The notes below the pieces were generated by a model. The model was not told the origin of the DNA, made no database searches, and saw only the letters and a list, made by a program, of their open reading frames with translations. Shown piece by piece: positions 9,274 to 17,237 of a stretch of DNA of 64,000 nucleotides. The position numbers and the translations under genes are program-made. The stretch's first letter is position 1, and each line of letters opens with the position of its first letter. The DNA comes from Jiella soli (GTDB lineage Bacteria > Pseudomonadota > Alphaproteobacteria > Rhizobiales > Rhizobiaceae), in contig NZ_JAJAVB010000039.1 in assembly GCF_020615385.1 (NCBI RefSeq), positions 62,001 to 126,000 on the forward strand, in the 5' to 3' direction.

Positions 9274-9597
9274 TCACCCAGTGCGTGGAGCCCAAAGGAT
9301 GACAGCCGCACCGAGAAGGCAGATGGCAGCCCCTGATACGTCCCAGCGATCGGGGCGGACCCCTTCGGCCAGCCAAAGCCAGGCGATCGAGGACACGATG
9401 TAGACGCCCCCGTATGCGGCATAGGCTCGTCCCGCCTGATCGACTTCGACGAGCGTCAGGAGATAGGCGAACAGGCTGAGGGACGCGATCGCGGGAACCA
9501 GCCAGACAGCGCTTCTGCCGAGCCGCAACCACGCCCAGAAGCCGAAACACCCGGCGATTTCGGCAAGAGCGGCCGCGATGTAAGCGAGCAAGGTCAT
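9274..9597 (-). CDS. YnfA-family small membrane protein (UPF0060)
   Basis: A 107-residue, almost wholly hydrophobic protein with four predicted membrane helices. Typical YnfA segments are present: [15 protein letters not shown] near the N-terminus, [17 protein letters not shown], and a final [17 protein letters not shown]. The family belongs to the drug/metabolite superfamily and has been linked to efflux; the precise role is unsettled. It lies downstream of the CDF gene on the same strand (42 bases), so both may be induced together by the MerR regulator. Confidence 0.8.
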   Translation of the reverse strand: MTLLAYIAAALAEIAGCFGFWAWLRLGRSAVWLVPAIASLSLFAYLLTLVEVDQAGRAYAAYGGVYIVSSIAWLWLAEGVRPDRWDVSGAAICLLGAAVILWAPRTG

Positions 9598-9639
9598 CGC
9601 CAGGGTGTGCCACTGGGCGGCCTGACCGACAAGACGGCC

Positions 9640-10284
9640 TCAGCGAGGACTGGGCAGGAGGCTCATCTGACGATCATCCTGGAGCTCGGACAGAGCCTGC
9701 CGGACGATCGTTGCCGCTCCTTGCAACGCCAGTGCCGCCATCACGCCTGCCACGATGATGTCGGGCCACCCCGTCCCCGTGCCGAAAACCCCAAACGCGG
9801 CCGCCAGGACCGCAAGATTGGCGATCACATCGTTGCGGGAGCAGATCCAGACCGAGCGCATGTTCGCATCGCCTTTCCGCCAAGCGTAGAGAAGAGCGAG
9901 GCAGGCGGCGTTGGCGACAAGCGCGACTGTACCGACGAGGCTCATGGTGCCCCAACCCGGAACGGTGCCGTTCACCGCGTGCCAGACGACGCTGCCGACG
10001 ACCCAGAGACCGAAGAGGCCCATCGAGGCACCCTTCACAAGAGCAGCACTCGCACGCCAGCGAAGGCTCAGCCCCAGGACGAACAGGCTGATTGCGTAGT
10101 TCGCGGCATCGGCGAAGAAGTCGAGCGCGTCGGCCTGCAGCGCCGCTGATCCGGCGGCAAGACCGGCGATGATCTCCACCACGAACATCACCGCGTTGAT
10201 CGCCAGAACGACCCAGAGAATGGTGCGGTATCGCTCGCTCGTCGCGGCGTTGGACGAGCAGCTATCGTTGGAACAGCATGGCAT
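9640..10284 (-). CDS. CDF-family heavy-metal efflux protein, short form
   Basis: Cation diffusion facilitator of 214 residues with six predicted membrane helices. It stops right after helix 6, so the C-terminal metal-sensing domain of YiiP/CzcD proteins is absent. The metal site looks unusual: helix 2 has D55-x3-D59 (ALDFFADA), and helix 5 has C148-x3-D152 where the usual residue is His-x3-Asp. The N-terminus is Cys-rich (MPCCSNDSC). A MerR-type promoter lies directly upstream and the regulator is divergent. Together these suggest export of a soft divalent metal such as Zn, Cd or Pb; the metal is inference. Confidence 0.8.
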   Translation of the reverse strand: MPCCSNDSCSSNAATSERYRTILWVVLAINAVMFVVEIIAGLAAGSAALQADALDFFADAANYAISLFVLGLSLRWRASAALVKGASMGLFGLWVVGSVVWHAVNGTVPGWGTMSLVGTVALVANAACLALLYAWRKGDANMRSVWICSRNDVIANLAVLAAAFGVFGTGTGWPDIIVAGVMAALALQGAATIVRQALSELQDDRQMSLLPSPR

Positions 10285-10325
10285 GGACGGATCTCACTTT
10301 TCCGATCGTTCCTTTCATATGCAGG

Positions 10326-10346
10326 CTATAGTGGCTATAGGGTCAA
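10326..10346 (-). promoter_or_regulatory. MerR-type operator/promoter for the CDF gene
   Basis: Read on the minus strand, a TTGACC -35 box (10341-10346) is followed at once by CTATAG-n3-CTATAG (10326-10340), a dyad inside an over-long spacer. A weak -10 (CATATG or TATGAA) follows 19-21 bases after the -35. This is the layout of promoters activated by MerR/ZntR/CueR proteins through DNA distortion. It sits between the CDF start and the merR start. Confidence 0.8.
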
Positions 10347-10349
10347 GGC

Positions 10350-10781
10350 ATGGAACGCAGCGAGATGAAGATTGGCGATTTGTCGCGAGAGACCAAAACC
10401 AAGGTCGTGACGATCCGGTATTATGAAAAGGTAGGTCTCCTGGCGTCGCCGCCGCGCAGTTCCGGCAATTATCGGACTTACGATCGCGAGGCTCTCGAAC
10501 GCCTTCGATTCATCCGACGGTGCCGGGATCTGGGCTTCTCGGTCGACCAGATCCGCGAGCTTCTCGAACTCTCCTCGCACGAGGAACGCGCCTGCAGTGA
10601 CGTGGACGCAATCACCGAGACGCATCTGGCCGAAGTCGAACGGAAGATCACCGATCTCCAGGCGTTGGCGAATGAGCTCCGGCAAATCTCATCCCGATGC
10701 TCGGGCGGCGGGACGATATCGAATTGTCGTATTCTCGATGCGATTACGCCGCGCGCGGATCAAACGGCCGACCCGGTCTGA
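10350..10781 (+). CDS. MerR-family metal-responsive regulator, ZntR/CadR/PbrR-like
   Basis: A 143-residue MerR protein with an N-terminal winged helix (IGDLSRETKTKVVTIRYYEK), a long dimerisation helix and a C-terminal metal loop. Cysteines C82, C117 and C126 (spacing C-x8-C in the loop, then RIL) match the Zn/Cd/Pb-sensing branch rather than the Cu-sensing one. It is divergent from the CDF efflux gene across one shared operator. AGGG at 10339-10342 supports the ATG at 10350; the ATG at 10365 (MKIGDL) is an equally family-like start. Confidence 0.85.
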   Translation: MERSEMKIGDLSRETKTKVVTIRYYEKVGLLASPPRSSGNYRTYDREALERLRFIRRCRDLGFSVDQIRELLELSSHEERACSDVDAITETHLAEVERKITDLQALANELRQISSRCSGGGTISNCRILDAITPRADQTADPV

Positions 10782-10817
10782 TCGCTCGTTCTTGAAACAC
10801 TTTCATCGTATTCCGTC

Positions 10818-11747
10818 TCACCCCGTCGCGAGCAGCATCCGCCCCCGCGTGACCTCGCCCGCCTCCATCCGTCGATGCGCTTCGGCGGCCTCTGCGAGCG
10901 GCAGGACGCCGGCGATCTGCGGGGCGATCTCGCCTTTGGCCGCCATCGTCAGGATCGCCTCGACCGGCTCGCGCCGATCCGTGATCATCGCGCGGGTGAC
11001 CTCCACACCATACTCGGCGCCCCGATCGACGATCGGCGCGGCGACGAGCCAGACCAGATGGCCGCCCTTCTTCAGGATCGGATAGGACCGGGCATGGGTC
11101 TCGCCGCCGACGAGATCGAAGACCACGTCCTGGTCGCACAGCTTGCCGAAATCCTCCGTGTCGTAGGCGACCGCGCGGGAAGCGCCCAGCGAGCGCACAT
11201 AGTCGCAGTTGGCGGCGCGGCAGGTCGCTGTCACCTCCGCGCCGAGATTGCGGCAGAGCTGGACGATCAATCCGCCGACGGCGCCCGCGCCGGCATGGAC
11301 GAGAACCTTCGTCCCCGGCTCGATCCGCGCGGTCTCGAACACAGAGACCCAGGCGCTGAGCCCGGCATTCACGAGGCTCGCCGCCGCCTCGTCGGACAGG
11401 CCGCCGGGGATGGGGACGAGGTCGTCCGCCCGCGAGACCCGTTCGCTGGCATAGCTTCCCTGCGTGCCGTGCCGGGCGAGGACGCAGACCCGGTCGCCGA
11501 CGGCGAAGTCCGTCACGGCCGCGCCGACTTCGGAAACCGTGCCCGCCCCGTCCCGGCCGGGAACCTTCGGGAAGTCCACCGTGAAATGCGCCTTCAGGAG
11601 GCCGGCGCGCAGCTTGCAGTCGAGCGGCGTCACGCTCGCATGGCTGAGCGCGACCCGGATCTCGTCCGGCGCCATGGGCGCCCGGGGCAGATCGAGAAGC
11701 TGCAGCACGTCAGAGCCGCCATATCGGTCGTATCGGATGGCACGCAT
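10818..11747 (-). CDS. zinc-independent alcohol dehydrogenase / NADPH:quinone oxidoreductase family protein
   Basis: Medium-chain dehydrogenase/reductase of 309 residues. It has an N-terminal GroES-like fold (MRAIRYDRYGGSDVLQ), the quinone-reductase signature near GRDGAGTVSEVGAAVTDF and the Rossmann motif HAGAGAVGGLIVQL. No structural-zinc Cys cluster is visible. I placed the start at 11747; 27 further upstream residues are Arg-rich and unlike the family. It stands alone, with 152 bases separating it from the upstream aldolase gene. The likely role is NADPH-dependent reduction of quinones or enones; the substrate is unknown. Confidence 0.82.
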   Translation of the reverse strand: MRAIRYDRYGGSDVLQLLDLPRAPMAPDEIRVALSHASVTPLDCKLRAGLLKAHFTVDFPKVPGRDGAGTVSEVGAAVTDFAVGDRVCVLARHGTQGSYASERVSRADDLVPIPGGLSDEAAASLVNAGLSAWVSVFETARIEPGTKVLVHAGAGAVGGLIVQLCRNLGAEVTATCRAANCDYVRSLGASRAVAYDTEDFGKLCDQDVVFDLVGGETHARSYPILKKGGHLVWLVAAPIVDRGAEYGVEVTRAMITDRREPVEAILTMAAKGEIAPQIAGVLPLAEAAEAHRRMEAGEVTRGRMLLATG

Positions 11748-11899
11748 GATGAGGATACTCCGGTGTGGGAAGAGGCGGAACGAGGCGGCCGGCTTGCGTC
11801 CGCACCGTCGGCGCAGTGCCGCGCGCACCCGGTGAGCGCTCGCGGCTTATGAGAGGCAGTGCCGCCCGGGCGCCGGATGCGCTTCGAGGCCGCCCGGTC

Positions 11900-12661
11900 T
11901 CAGCTCTCGCCGGCCGTACCGAGCGACGCCGCCGCGGCCGCGCCGAGGAACATCGTGTCCGAGGCGATGATGAAGAAGCTGGCGCCGGCGGCCTTCCAGC
12001 GCGCGATATCCGAAGCGTCGGGGCGAAACAGGCCGACCGCCTTGCGCGCCGAGCGGCAGGCGCTCAGCACCCGCTCCATCGCCGCCTCGAGCGTCGCGGC
12101 GCCGTCGGTGCCGAGGGCGCCGAGCGAGACAGCGAGGTCTCCCGGGCCGATGAACACGACGTCCACCTCCTCCACCGCGACGATCTCCTCGATCGCCTCG
12201 ACCGCCCGGCCCGTCTCGACCTGGACGGCGAGGAGAAGCCTCCGGTTGGCCTTCTCGATATAGCTGGCGATGTCGTAGCCATAGGCGGACGCCCGGCCCG
12301 GCCCTGCGCCGCGCTCGCCATCCGGCGGATAGCGCATGGCGCGAGCGGCCGCGGTCGCCTCCGCCGCGCTCGACACGCGCGGCACGAGTATCCCTTGCGC
12401 GCCGGAATCCAGCGCCGCGGCGATCGCCTCGGCGTTGTTGCCGGGCACGCGAACCATGGGCACGGCGCCGCCCGCCTCGATCGCCCGGACGAGGTTCTCG
12501 ATCTCGCCGCGGCCGATCTGCGCGTGTTCCCAGTCGATGCAGACGAAGTCGGCGCCGGAACGCGCCGTCACCTCGGCGGCGACCGGATGCGGGATCGCGG
12601 CGAAGGTGCCGCACAGAAGCGCGCCGGACCGCCCCTTTTTCCTGAACCCGCTGTGAGACAT
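11900..12661 (-). CDS. HpcH/HpaI-family aldolase
   Basis: Class II pyruvate-type aldolase of 253 residues. Motifs: FVCIDWEHAQIG (residues about 38-49), a catalytic Arg in MVRVPGNN, the metal-binding Glu in QVETGRAVEAIEEI and the metal-binding Asp in IGPGDLAVSLG. Relatives cleave 4-hydroxy-2-oxoacids to pyruvate plus an aldehyde. It is divergent from the LLM monooxygenase across 169 bases of relatively AT-rich DNA (AT-rich near 12680-12715), so the two may share control and act in one degradation route. Confidence 0.85.
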   Translation of the reverse strand: MSHSGFRKKGRSGALLCGTFAAIPHPVAAEVTARSGADFVCIDWEHAQIGRGEIENLVRAIEAGGAVPMVRVPGNNAEAIAAALDSGAQGILVPRVSSAAEATAAARAMRYPPDGERGAGPGRASAYGYDIASYIEKANRRLLLAVQVETGRAVEAIEEIVAVEEVDVVFIGPGDLAVSLGALGTDGAATLEAAMERVLSACRSARKAVGLFRPDASDIARWKAAGASFFIIASDTMFLGAAAAASLGTAGES

Positions 12662-12830
12662 CGCGTTATCCCCCCTGCCGCAATCTATTTCACTCTTAAA
12701 CTATTTTTTGCGGCGGGTCTTCAACATCCCCCCGGCATCGTCGAAGATGCCGGCGTCGGCTCCGGCGCCGTCGGCCTGGCCGGATCGCGGCGGGCCGCGA
12801 CTGCCTTGCCGCGGAAATCGGGGGTTTTCG

Positions 12831-13922
12831 ATGATCAAGCGACATCCGCTGAAGGGTGCCAACCGGCTGAAGCTCGGCGTCTTTTCCACCAATGCCGATG
12901 GCGGGCTCGCCATCACGACGGTCGAGGAACGCTGGAAGGCCCGCTGGGACGACAATCTCAACGCGGCGCAGATCGCCGACCGGGCCGGGCTGGAGTTCAT
13001 GCTGCCGATCGCCCGCTGGAAGGGCTTCGGCGGGCAGACGCATGCGCGGGAATGGTCGTTCGAGACCTTCACATGGGCGGCGGCGCTCGCCGCCGTCACC
13101 GAGCGGATCGGTCTGTTCATGACCGTGCACGTGCCGGTCATGCATCCGCTCTATGCGGCAAAGGCACTCGCTACCGTCGACCATATCTCCAAGGGGCGCG
13201 CCGGCCTCAACATCGTCTGCGGCTGGAACCCCTCGGAGTTCGCCATGTTCGGGGTGAAGCTCGGCGAGAAGGGCTACGACCAGGCTGGCGAATGGCTGGA
13301 GATCCTGGAGAAGGCCTATGCCTCCAACGAGCCCTTCGACTACGAGGGCACCTACTACCAGCTGAAGCAGGTCGTCAGCCGGCCAGCGAGCCTGCAGGTG
13401 CCGCGACCGGTGACGATGAACGCCGCCTTCGGCGGCCCCGGCCGGGACTTCGCGGCCAAGCACTGCGAATACATCTTCACCACCTTCAGCGAGTTGGAGG
13501 ATGCCGGCAAGCATGTCGCCGACGTCCACGAGCGGGCGGCGAAGAACAACCGGCATGTCGGCCTCTACACCGTCTGCCATGTCGTCTGCCGCGAGACACA
13601 GGCCGAGGCCGACGCCTACTACGAGCGATACGCGCTCAAGGAGGCCGATCACGCCGCGGTCGAAACCCACATGGCCGGCAAGAAGGAGTTTTCCTCCTCG
13701 CACGACAGGGAAGCCTACGACCGCTATCGCCAGCGCTTCGCCGGCGGCGCGGGCAGCTATCCGCTGGTCGGCACGCCGGAGAAGATCGCCGCCGACATGA
13801 TCAAGATCGCGGAACTCGGCTATGCCGGCATCGCGCTGTCCTTCGTGAACTACACCTACGAACTGCCCTTCTTCTGCGACCGGGTATTGCCGCTCCTGCG
13901 CCAGTCGGGCATGCGGTCGTGA
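12831..13922 (+). CDS. LLM-class flavin-dependent monooxygenase, RutA/SfnG-like
   Basis: Luciferase-like TIM-barrel flavoprotein of 363 residues. Family elements are VKRHPLKG-like start (IKRHPLKGANRLKLG), HPLYAAKALATVDHISKGRAGLN and the NIVCGWNPSEFAMFG motif, which resembles those in RutA and SfnG. It needs reduced FMN, and a flavin reductase gene follows 28 bases downstream, so the pair forms a two-component monooxygenase. The ATG at 12831 begins the conserved region; 41 residues of in-frame upstream sequence look non-coding. The substrate is not readable; pyrimidine, sulfone, or an amine C-N or C-S bond are options. Confidence 0.85.
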   Translation: MIKRHPLKGANRLKLGVFSTNADGGLAITTVEERWKARWDDNLNAAQIADRAGLEFMLPIARWKGFGGQTHAREWSFETFTWAAALAAVTERIGLFMTVHVPVMHPLYAAKALATVDHISKGRAGLNIVCGWNPSEFAMFGVKLGEKGYDQAGEWLEILEKAYASNEPFDYEGTYYQLKQVVSRPASLQVPRPVTMNAAFGGPGRDFAAKHCEYIFTTFSELEDAGKHVADVHERAAKNNRHVGLYTVCHVVCRETQAEADAYYERYALKEADHAAVETHMAGKKEFSSSHDREAYDRYRQRFAGGAGSYPLVGTPEKIAADMIKIAELGYAGIALSFVNYTYELPFFCDRVLPLLRQSGMRS

Positions 13923-13950
13923 GCGGCGTGCGTCGGCGGGGCTGCCGCCG

Positions 13951-14523
13951 ATGACGGCGCCGGCGACCGCCAACCGCCAGGTCGAGCACCAGGAGCCTGC
14001 CATGGCCGACACACCTTCGAGCGTCCGGCACGGGGCGACGGGCGCGCCGCGCTTCAAGCTGGGGATGCGGTGCCTTGCCGGTTCGGTGACGGTCGTCGCC
14101 CTGCAGGGCGTCGGCGGTACGCTTCTCGGCGTCACCGCAACGGCGGTCTGTTCGTTGTCGGCCGAACCACCCTCGTTGATCGCCTGCATCAACCGCGGTT
14201 CGCTGCTCGCGAGCGGCCTCTTCGAAGATGCCCGCTTCAGCGTGAGCATCCTCTCGGAGGGCCAGGAGGATATCGCCAAGGCTTTCGGGGGGCAGAAGGG
14301 CGTCGCCGGGCGCGACCGCTTCGTCTACGGCGAATGGTATCGTAGCGAGCACGACGTGCCGCTCCTCGTCGGCGCCCGCGCGTCCTTCGAATGCCGCGTC
14401 GCCGGCTTCCTCGACTACGGCACCCACCGCGCCGCCATCGGCCTCGTCACCGACGTCCATATGAGCGAGGACGCCGAGCGGACACTCGTCTTCGCCGACG
14501 GGCGTTTCGGCACGGTGGGGTGA
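13951..14523 (+). CDS. flavin reductase, RutF/HpaC-like
   Basis: A 190-residue flavin-reductase-domain protein (FMN-binding split barrel). Characteristic stretches are FKLGMRCLAGSVTVVAL, GVTATAVCSLSAEPPSLIACINR and FEDARFSVSILS. It supplies reduced FMN to the LLM monooxygenase encoded just upstream. The M18 start (14002, MADTPSS) is an alternative. Confidence 0.85.
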   Translation: MTAPATANRQVEHQEPAMADTPSSVRHGATGAPRFKLGMRCLAGSVTVVALQGVGGTLLGVTATAVCSLSAEPPSLIACINRGSLLASGLFEDARFSVSILSEGQEDIAKAFGGQKGVAGRDRFVYGEWYRSEHDVPLLVGARASFECRVAGFLDYGTHRAAIGLVTDVHMSEDAERTLVFADGRFGTVG

Positions 14524-14584
14524 GCCCCGCTTTGCCGGTCTGCGGAACGCGCTCCGCCGGCGGCGCCGGACCGCCGGACCGCCG

Positions 14585-14606
14585 GACGGGAGATGGGCGT
14601 CCCGTC
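14585..14606 (+). terminator. possible hairpin after the flavin reductase gene
   Basis: A GACGGGA / TCCCGTC stem with an 8-base loop lies between the convergent flavin reductase and M81 genes. Just before it are three tandem copies of GCCGGACC (14565-14588, the last imperfect). No T-tract follows, so terminator function is uncertain. Confidence 0.35.
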
Positions 14607-14775
14607 GGGGATGACCGATCGAGATTGCGCCACCGTCGAGGTTAAGGCAATCATTCCGGATGCCAAGCCGGTCGCGGTAATGAAAGAACCTGTCGACGGT
14701 CGCAGAGCCCTGCGCCGCAACCTACGAGCCGAAGGGCGCATAGGCGTCTCGCGTCGCCCGGATCGATCCGGCAGA

Positions 14776-16248
14776 TTACCCCCCGAGTTCGAAAGGGTCC
14801 GAAACTCTCGGCCAATAGGGCGCGACCCGCTTTCTGTACGGGATCGCGGCATAGTCCGGCGCGACCGCTCCGGGGGCGGCGACGTAGCGGACCGCGCGCG
14901 CGATCGGCGCGAAGGCGGCGTAGAAGTGCTGGGTGGACTTCACGATTACCAGGTTCTTGTCTCCAAGCTCGCAGCCGAGCCCCGTAAAGGCATCCGGCGC
15001 GAAGGTCTGCTGCCGGACGGAGACGAGGATGATGTGGATGCCGTCTGCTTCGACCCAGACGCTCGGTCCGAGTTCCGCGCGACCGCCGCTGAGCCCGGCC
15101 TGGCTGTGGCTTTCGGACATGCCGCGCACCGTCACGGTGAGATCGACGGGATCGCCGGAGGCGGGGCCGAGCTTGCCGCCGATGCGCAGGTCGAGCGTCG
15201 CTCCGACACCGGCCGTCCGGCAGATCTCCACTGCGCCCCGATCCCAGTAGCAGCCGGTGGCGACATCGCGGACGCCGCGCTCGACCAGACGGCGCAGGAT
15301 CGCGGTGCTGTCCGACGGGGCGCCGCCCCCGGCATTGTCGGCGACGTCGGCAAGCACGAGTGGCCCCGCACCGCCCATCGAATCCATTGCCGCGTCGATC
15401 CCCTCGTCGATCGTATCGTAGGGGGTTCGCGTCGCCTCGCGCAGCGACCAGATCTCCTCGCCGAGGGAGCGGGCGAGCGCGGCGGCCTTGGCCTCGTCAC
15501 CGTCGGCGATCACCAGCATCTTCGCGCCGACATCGGCGACGTCGCCCCAGGGGAAGCCGTGGCCGAAGGACACCGAGAGGATGCCGTCCTGTCCTTCAAG
15601 GGCCTCCATCCGCCTGACGAAGGATCGCATCGGCTCCTCGGAGGTGCGCCACATGGCGATCATCCGGCAGTCGTAATAGGCCATGACCGGCGCGATCTCG
15701 CCGCGCTTCGCGGCGGTACAGAGGCGGTAGAGTTCCCGCGCCCGGTCGGGGATGTCCGTATGCGGATATTCCTTGAAGGTGACGATGGCATCGGCGCTCA
15801 CCCGAATCTCTTCGGTCAGGTGGCAGTGGAGATCGAGCTCGATGCCGATCTTCGCGCCCGGCCCGACGATCTCGCGCACCCGCGCCAGCGTGTCGCCCTC
15901 GCAGTCGTCGTATCCCTCCGCGACCATGGCGCCGTGCATGAAGAGGAGGACGACGTCGACGGGCATCGCGGCCTTCAGGTCGGCCAGCAGCGTATCGCGA
16001 AGCTCCTCGTAGACATGGCGCAAGGTGATCCCGGCCGGCTGGGCGAAGGTGGAAAGGCTTTCGACGACGCGGTGGCCGTCCCCCTCGCCCATGGCGCGCC
16101 ATTCGATCAGCGGGATATTGCCGAGGCGCGGCGGCCGGCGGCTGCCGTCGTTCCTGAAATATTCGCGCTCGCAGAATGCCGCCCGGCCGGTGGGGATCGG
16201 CGAGAACGTGTTGGTCTCGGTGGCGAGCGCCGCGATGAAGATGTTCAT
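14776..16248 (-). CDS. M81-family metallopeptidase (MlrC-like)
   Basis: Zinc peptidase-family protein of 490 residues, full length for M81. It starts MNIFIAALATETNTFSP, which is family-typical. A likely metal motif is ELDLHCH, with D139, H141 and H143, preceded by LLFMHGAMVAEGYDDCEGD; the second domain has LADVADNAGGGAPSDS. The best-known member, sphingomonad MlrC, cleaves linearised microcystin; most others are uncharacterised, so a microcystin role is not implied. The ATG at 16248 has an AGGAGGC site and overlaps the CobW stop as ATGA. It is the last gene of the deacylase/TRAP operon. Confidence 0.85.
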   Translation of the reverse strand: MNIFIAALATETNTFSPIPTGRAAFCEREYFRNDGSRRPPRLGNIPLIEWRAMGEGDGHRVVESLSTFAQPAGITLRHVYEELRDTLLADLKAAMPVDVVLLFMHGAMVAEGYDDCEGDTLARVREIVGPGAKIGIELDLHCHLTEEIRVSADAIVTFKEYPHTDIPDRARELYRLCTAAKRGEIAPVMAYYDCRMIAMWRTSEEPMRSFVRRMEALEGQDGILSVSFGHGFPWGDVADVGAKMLVIADGDEAKAAALARSLGEEIWSLREATRTPYDTIDEGIDAAMDSMGGAGPLVLADVADNAGGGAPSDSTAILRRLVERGVRDVATGCYWDRGAVEICRTAGVGATLDLRIGGKLGPASGDPVDLTVTVRGMSESHSQAGLSGGRAELGPSVWVEADGIHIILVSVRQQTFAPDAFTGLGCELGDKNLVIVKSTQHFYAAFAPIARAVRYVAAPGAVAPDYAAIPYRKRVAPYWPRVSDPFELGG

Positions 16249-17237
16249 GTCTGCCTCCTGCCCGTCGTCCATGTCTCGCCGCCGCGGGCTCCCGGAACCG
16301 CGTCGCCGGCTCCGCCCAGACCATCGAGGACGAGCCGGGCCGCCTCGGGGTCGAAGCGGGCGCGTTCCCCGATCAGGACGAGGCGGCACCCGGTCTCGCC
16401 GGAATGATCCGCGGCCGGTGCGAGAGAGGCCCGGCTTCCGACCATCTGGAACAGCAGCGTGCGGCCGGGCTGCTCGCGAAACCGGAGAAAGCCCTTCGCC
16501 CGGGCGAGGTCCGGCGCGAGCCGGCCGATCGCGGCCTGGAAGGCCGCCATCGGCACGGCCGACCCGCAGCGCCATTCGAGGGTCTCGAAACGGAAGGCGC
16601 GCGTTGCGGACGGAGTGTCGGCAGCCGGTTGGCGCTCGCGCTCCGCGGACGGCGCGAACAGGACGTCCAGCGGCAGGCCCTCCCGGTCCGGATCGAAGAT
16701 CAGCCGCTTCGTCTGCCTCGCAAGCGCAGCGCGCAGCTCCGCGAGCGCCTCGGCATCGAGGTGCTTCGTCTTTGCGAGGAACACGAAATCCGCCGCCCGC
16801 AACTGGGCGAGCCAGAGTTCGTCGGCCCGCCGTTCCGGACCGCCCGAGACGTCCTCGGCGTCCACCACGCAAAGGACCGCATCGAGATTGGCGCTTTGCC
16901 AGATGACCGGATCGAGCAGCGCCTCGACGATGCCGCGGGGATCGGCGACGCCGCTCGCCTCGATGACGATCGCATCCGGCCGCGGCCTGCGGGTCAGGAC
17001 CGTCTTAAGCGTGCGCAGGAGATCGCCCTGCAGCGAGCAGCAGATGCAGCCGTTCTTGAGCCCGATGACGCCGTCGTTCGCCTCGGCCAGGATCTCGGCA
17101 TCGATGTTGATGGAGCCGAAGTCGTTGACGATCGCCGCGATGCGGCGGCCGTGTCCGGCCTGGAGGATCGCGTTGATCAGCGTCGTCTTCCCGGCGCCGA
17201 GAAACCCGGTCACCAGGAGGATCGGAACGCCGCTCAC
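16245..17237 (-). CDS. CobW/COG0523-family GTPase metallochaperone
   Basis: A 330-residue G3E GTPase. Walker A GFLGAGKTT lies near residues 10-18, the CxCC metal motif is in KNGCICCSLQGDL near residue 65, and a short CobW C-terminal domain follows. The G4 region reads AKTKHLD and departs from the usual NKxD. COG0523 proteins deliver Zn, Co or other metals to target enzymes. This one is translationally locked between two probable zinc hydrolases: its GTG start overlaps the deacylase stop (GTGA) and its stop overlaps the M81 start (ATGA). A dedicated metal-loading role for one of them is a reasonable inference. Confidence 0.88.
   Translation of the reverse strand: MSGVPILLVTGFLGAGKTTLINAILQAGHGRRIAAIVNDFGSINIDAEILAEANDGVIGLKNGCICCSLQGDLLRTLKTVLTRRPRPDAIVIEASGVADPRGIVEALLDPVIWQSANLDAVLCVVDAEDVSGGPERRADELWLAQLRAADFVFLAKTKHLDAEALAELRAALARQTKRLIFDPDREGLPLDVLFAPSAERERQPAADTPSATRAFRFETLEWRCGSAVPMAAFQAAIGRLAPDLARAKGFLRFREQPGRTLLFQMVGSRASLAPAADHSGETGCRLVLIGERARFDPEAARLVLDGLGGAGDAVPGARGGETWTTGRRQT

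Noticed and set aside
14565-14588. Three tandem GCCGGACC units considered as a start of a repeat array
   Set aside because: Only three imperfect copies with no spacers; chance slippage in GC-rich intergenic DNA is enough.
14776-16248. Calling the M81 gene a microcystin-degradation gene (mlrC)
   Set aside because: M81 is broad, and no mlrA, mlrB or mlrD-like gene is nearby, so only the family name is justified.
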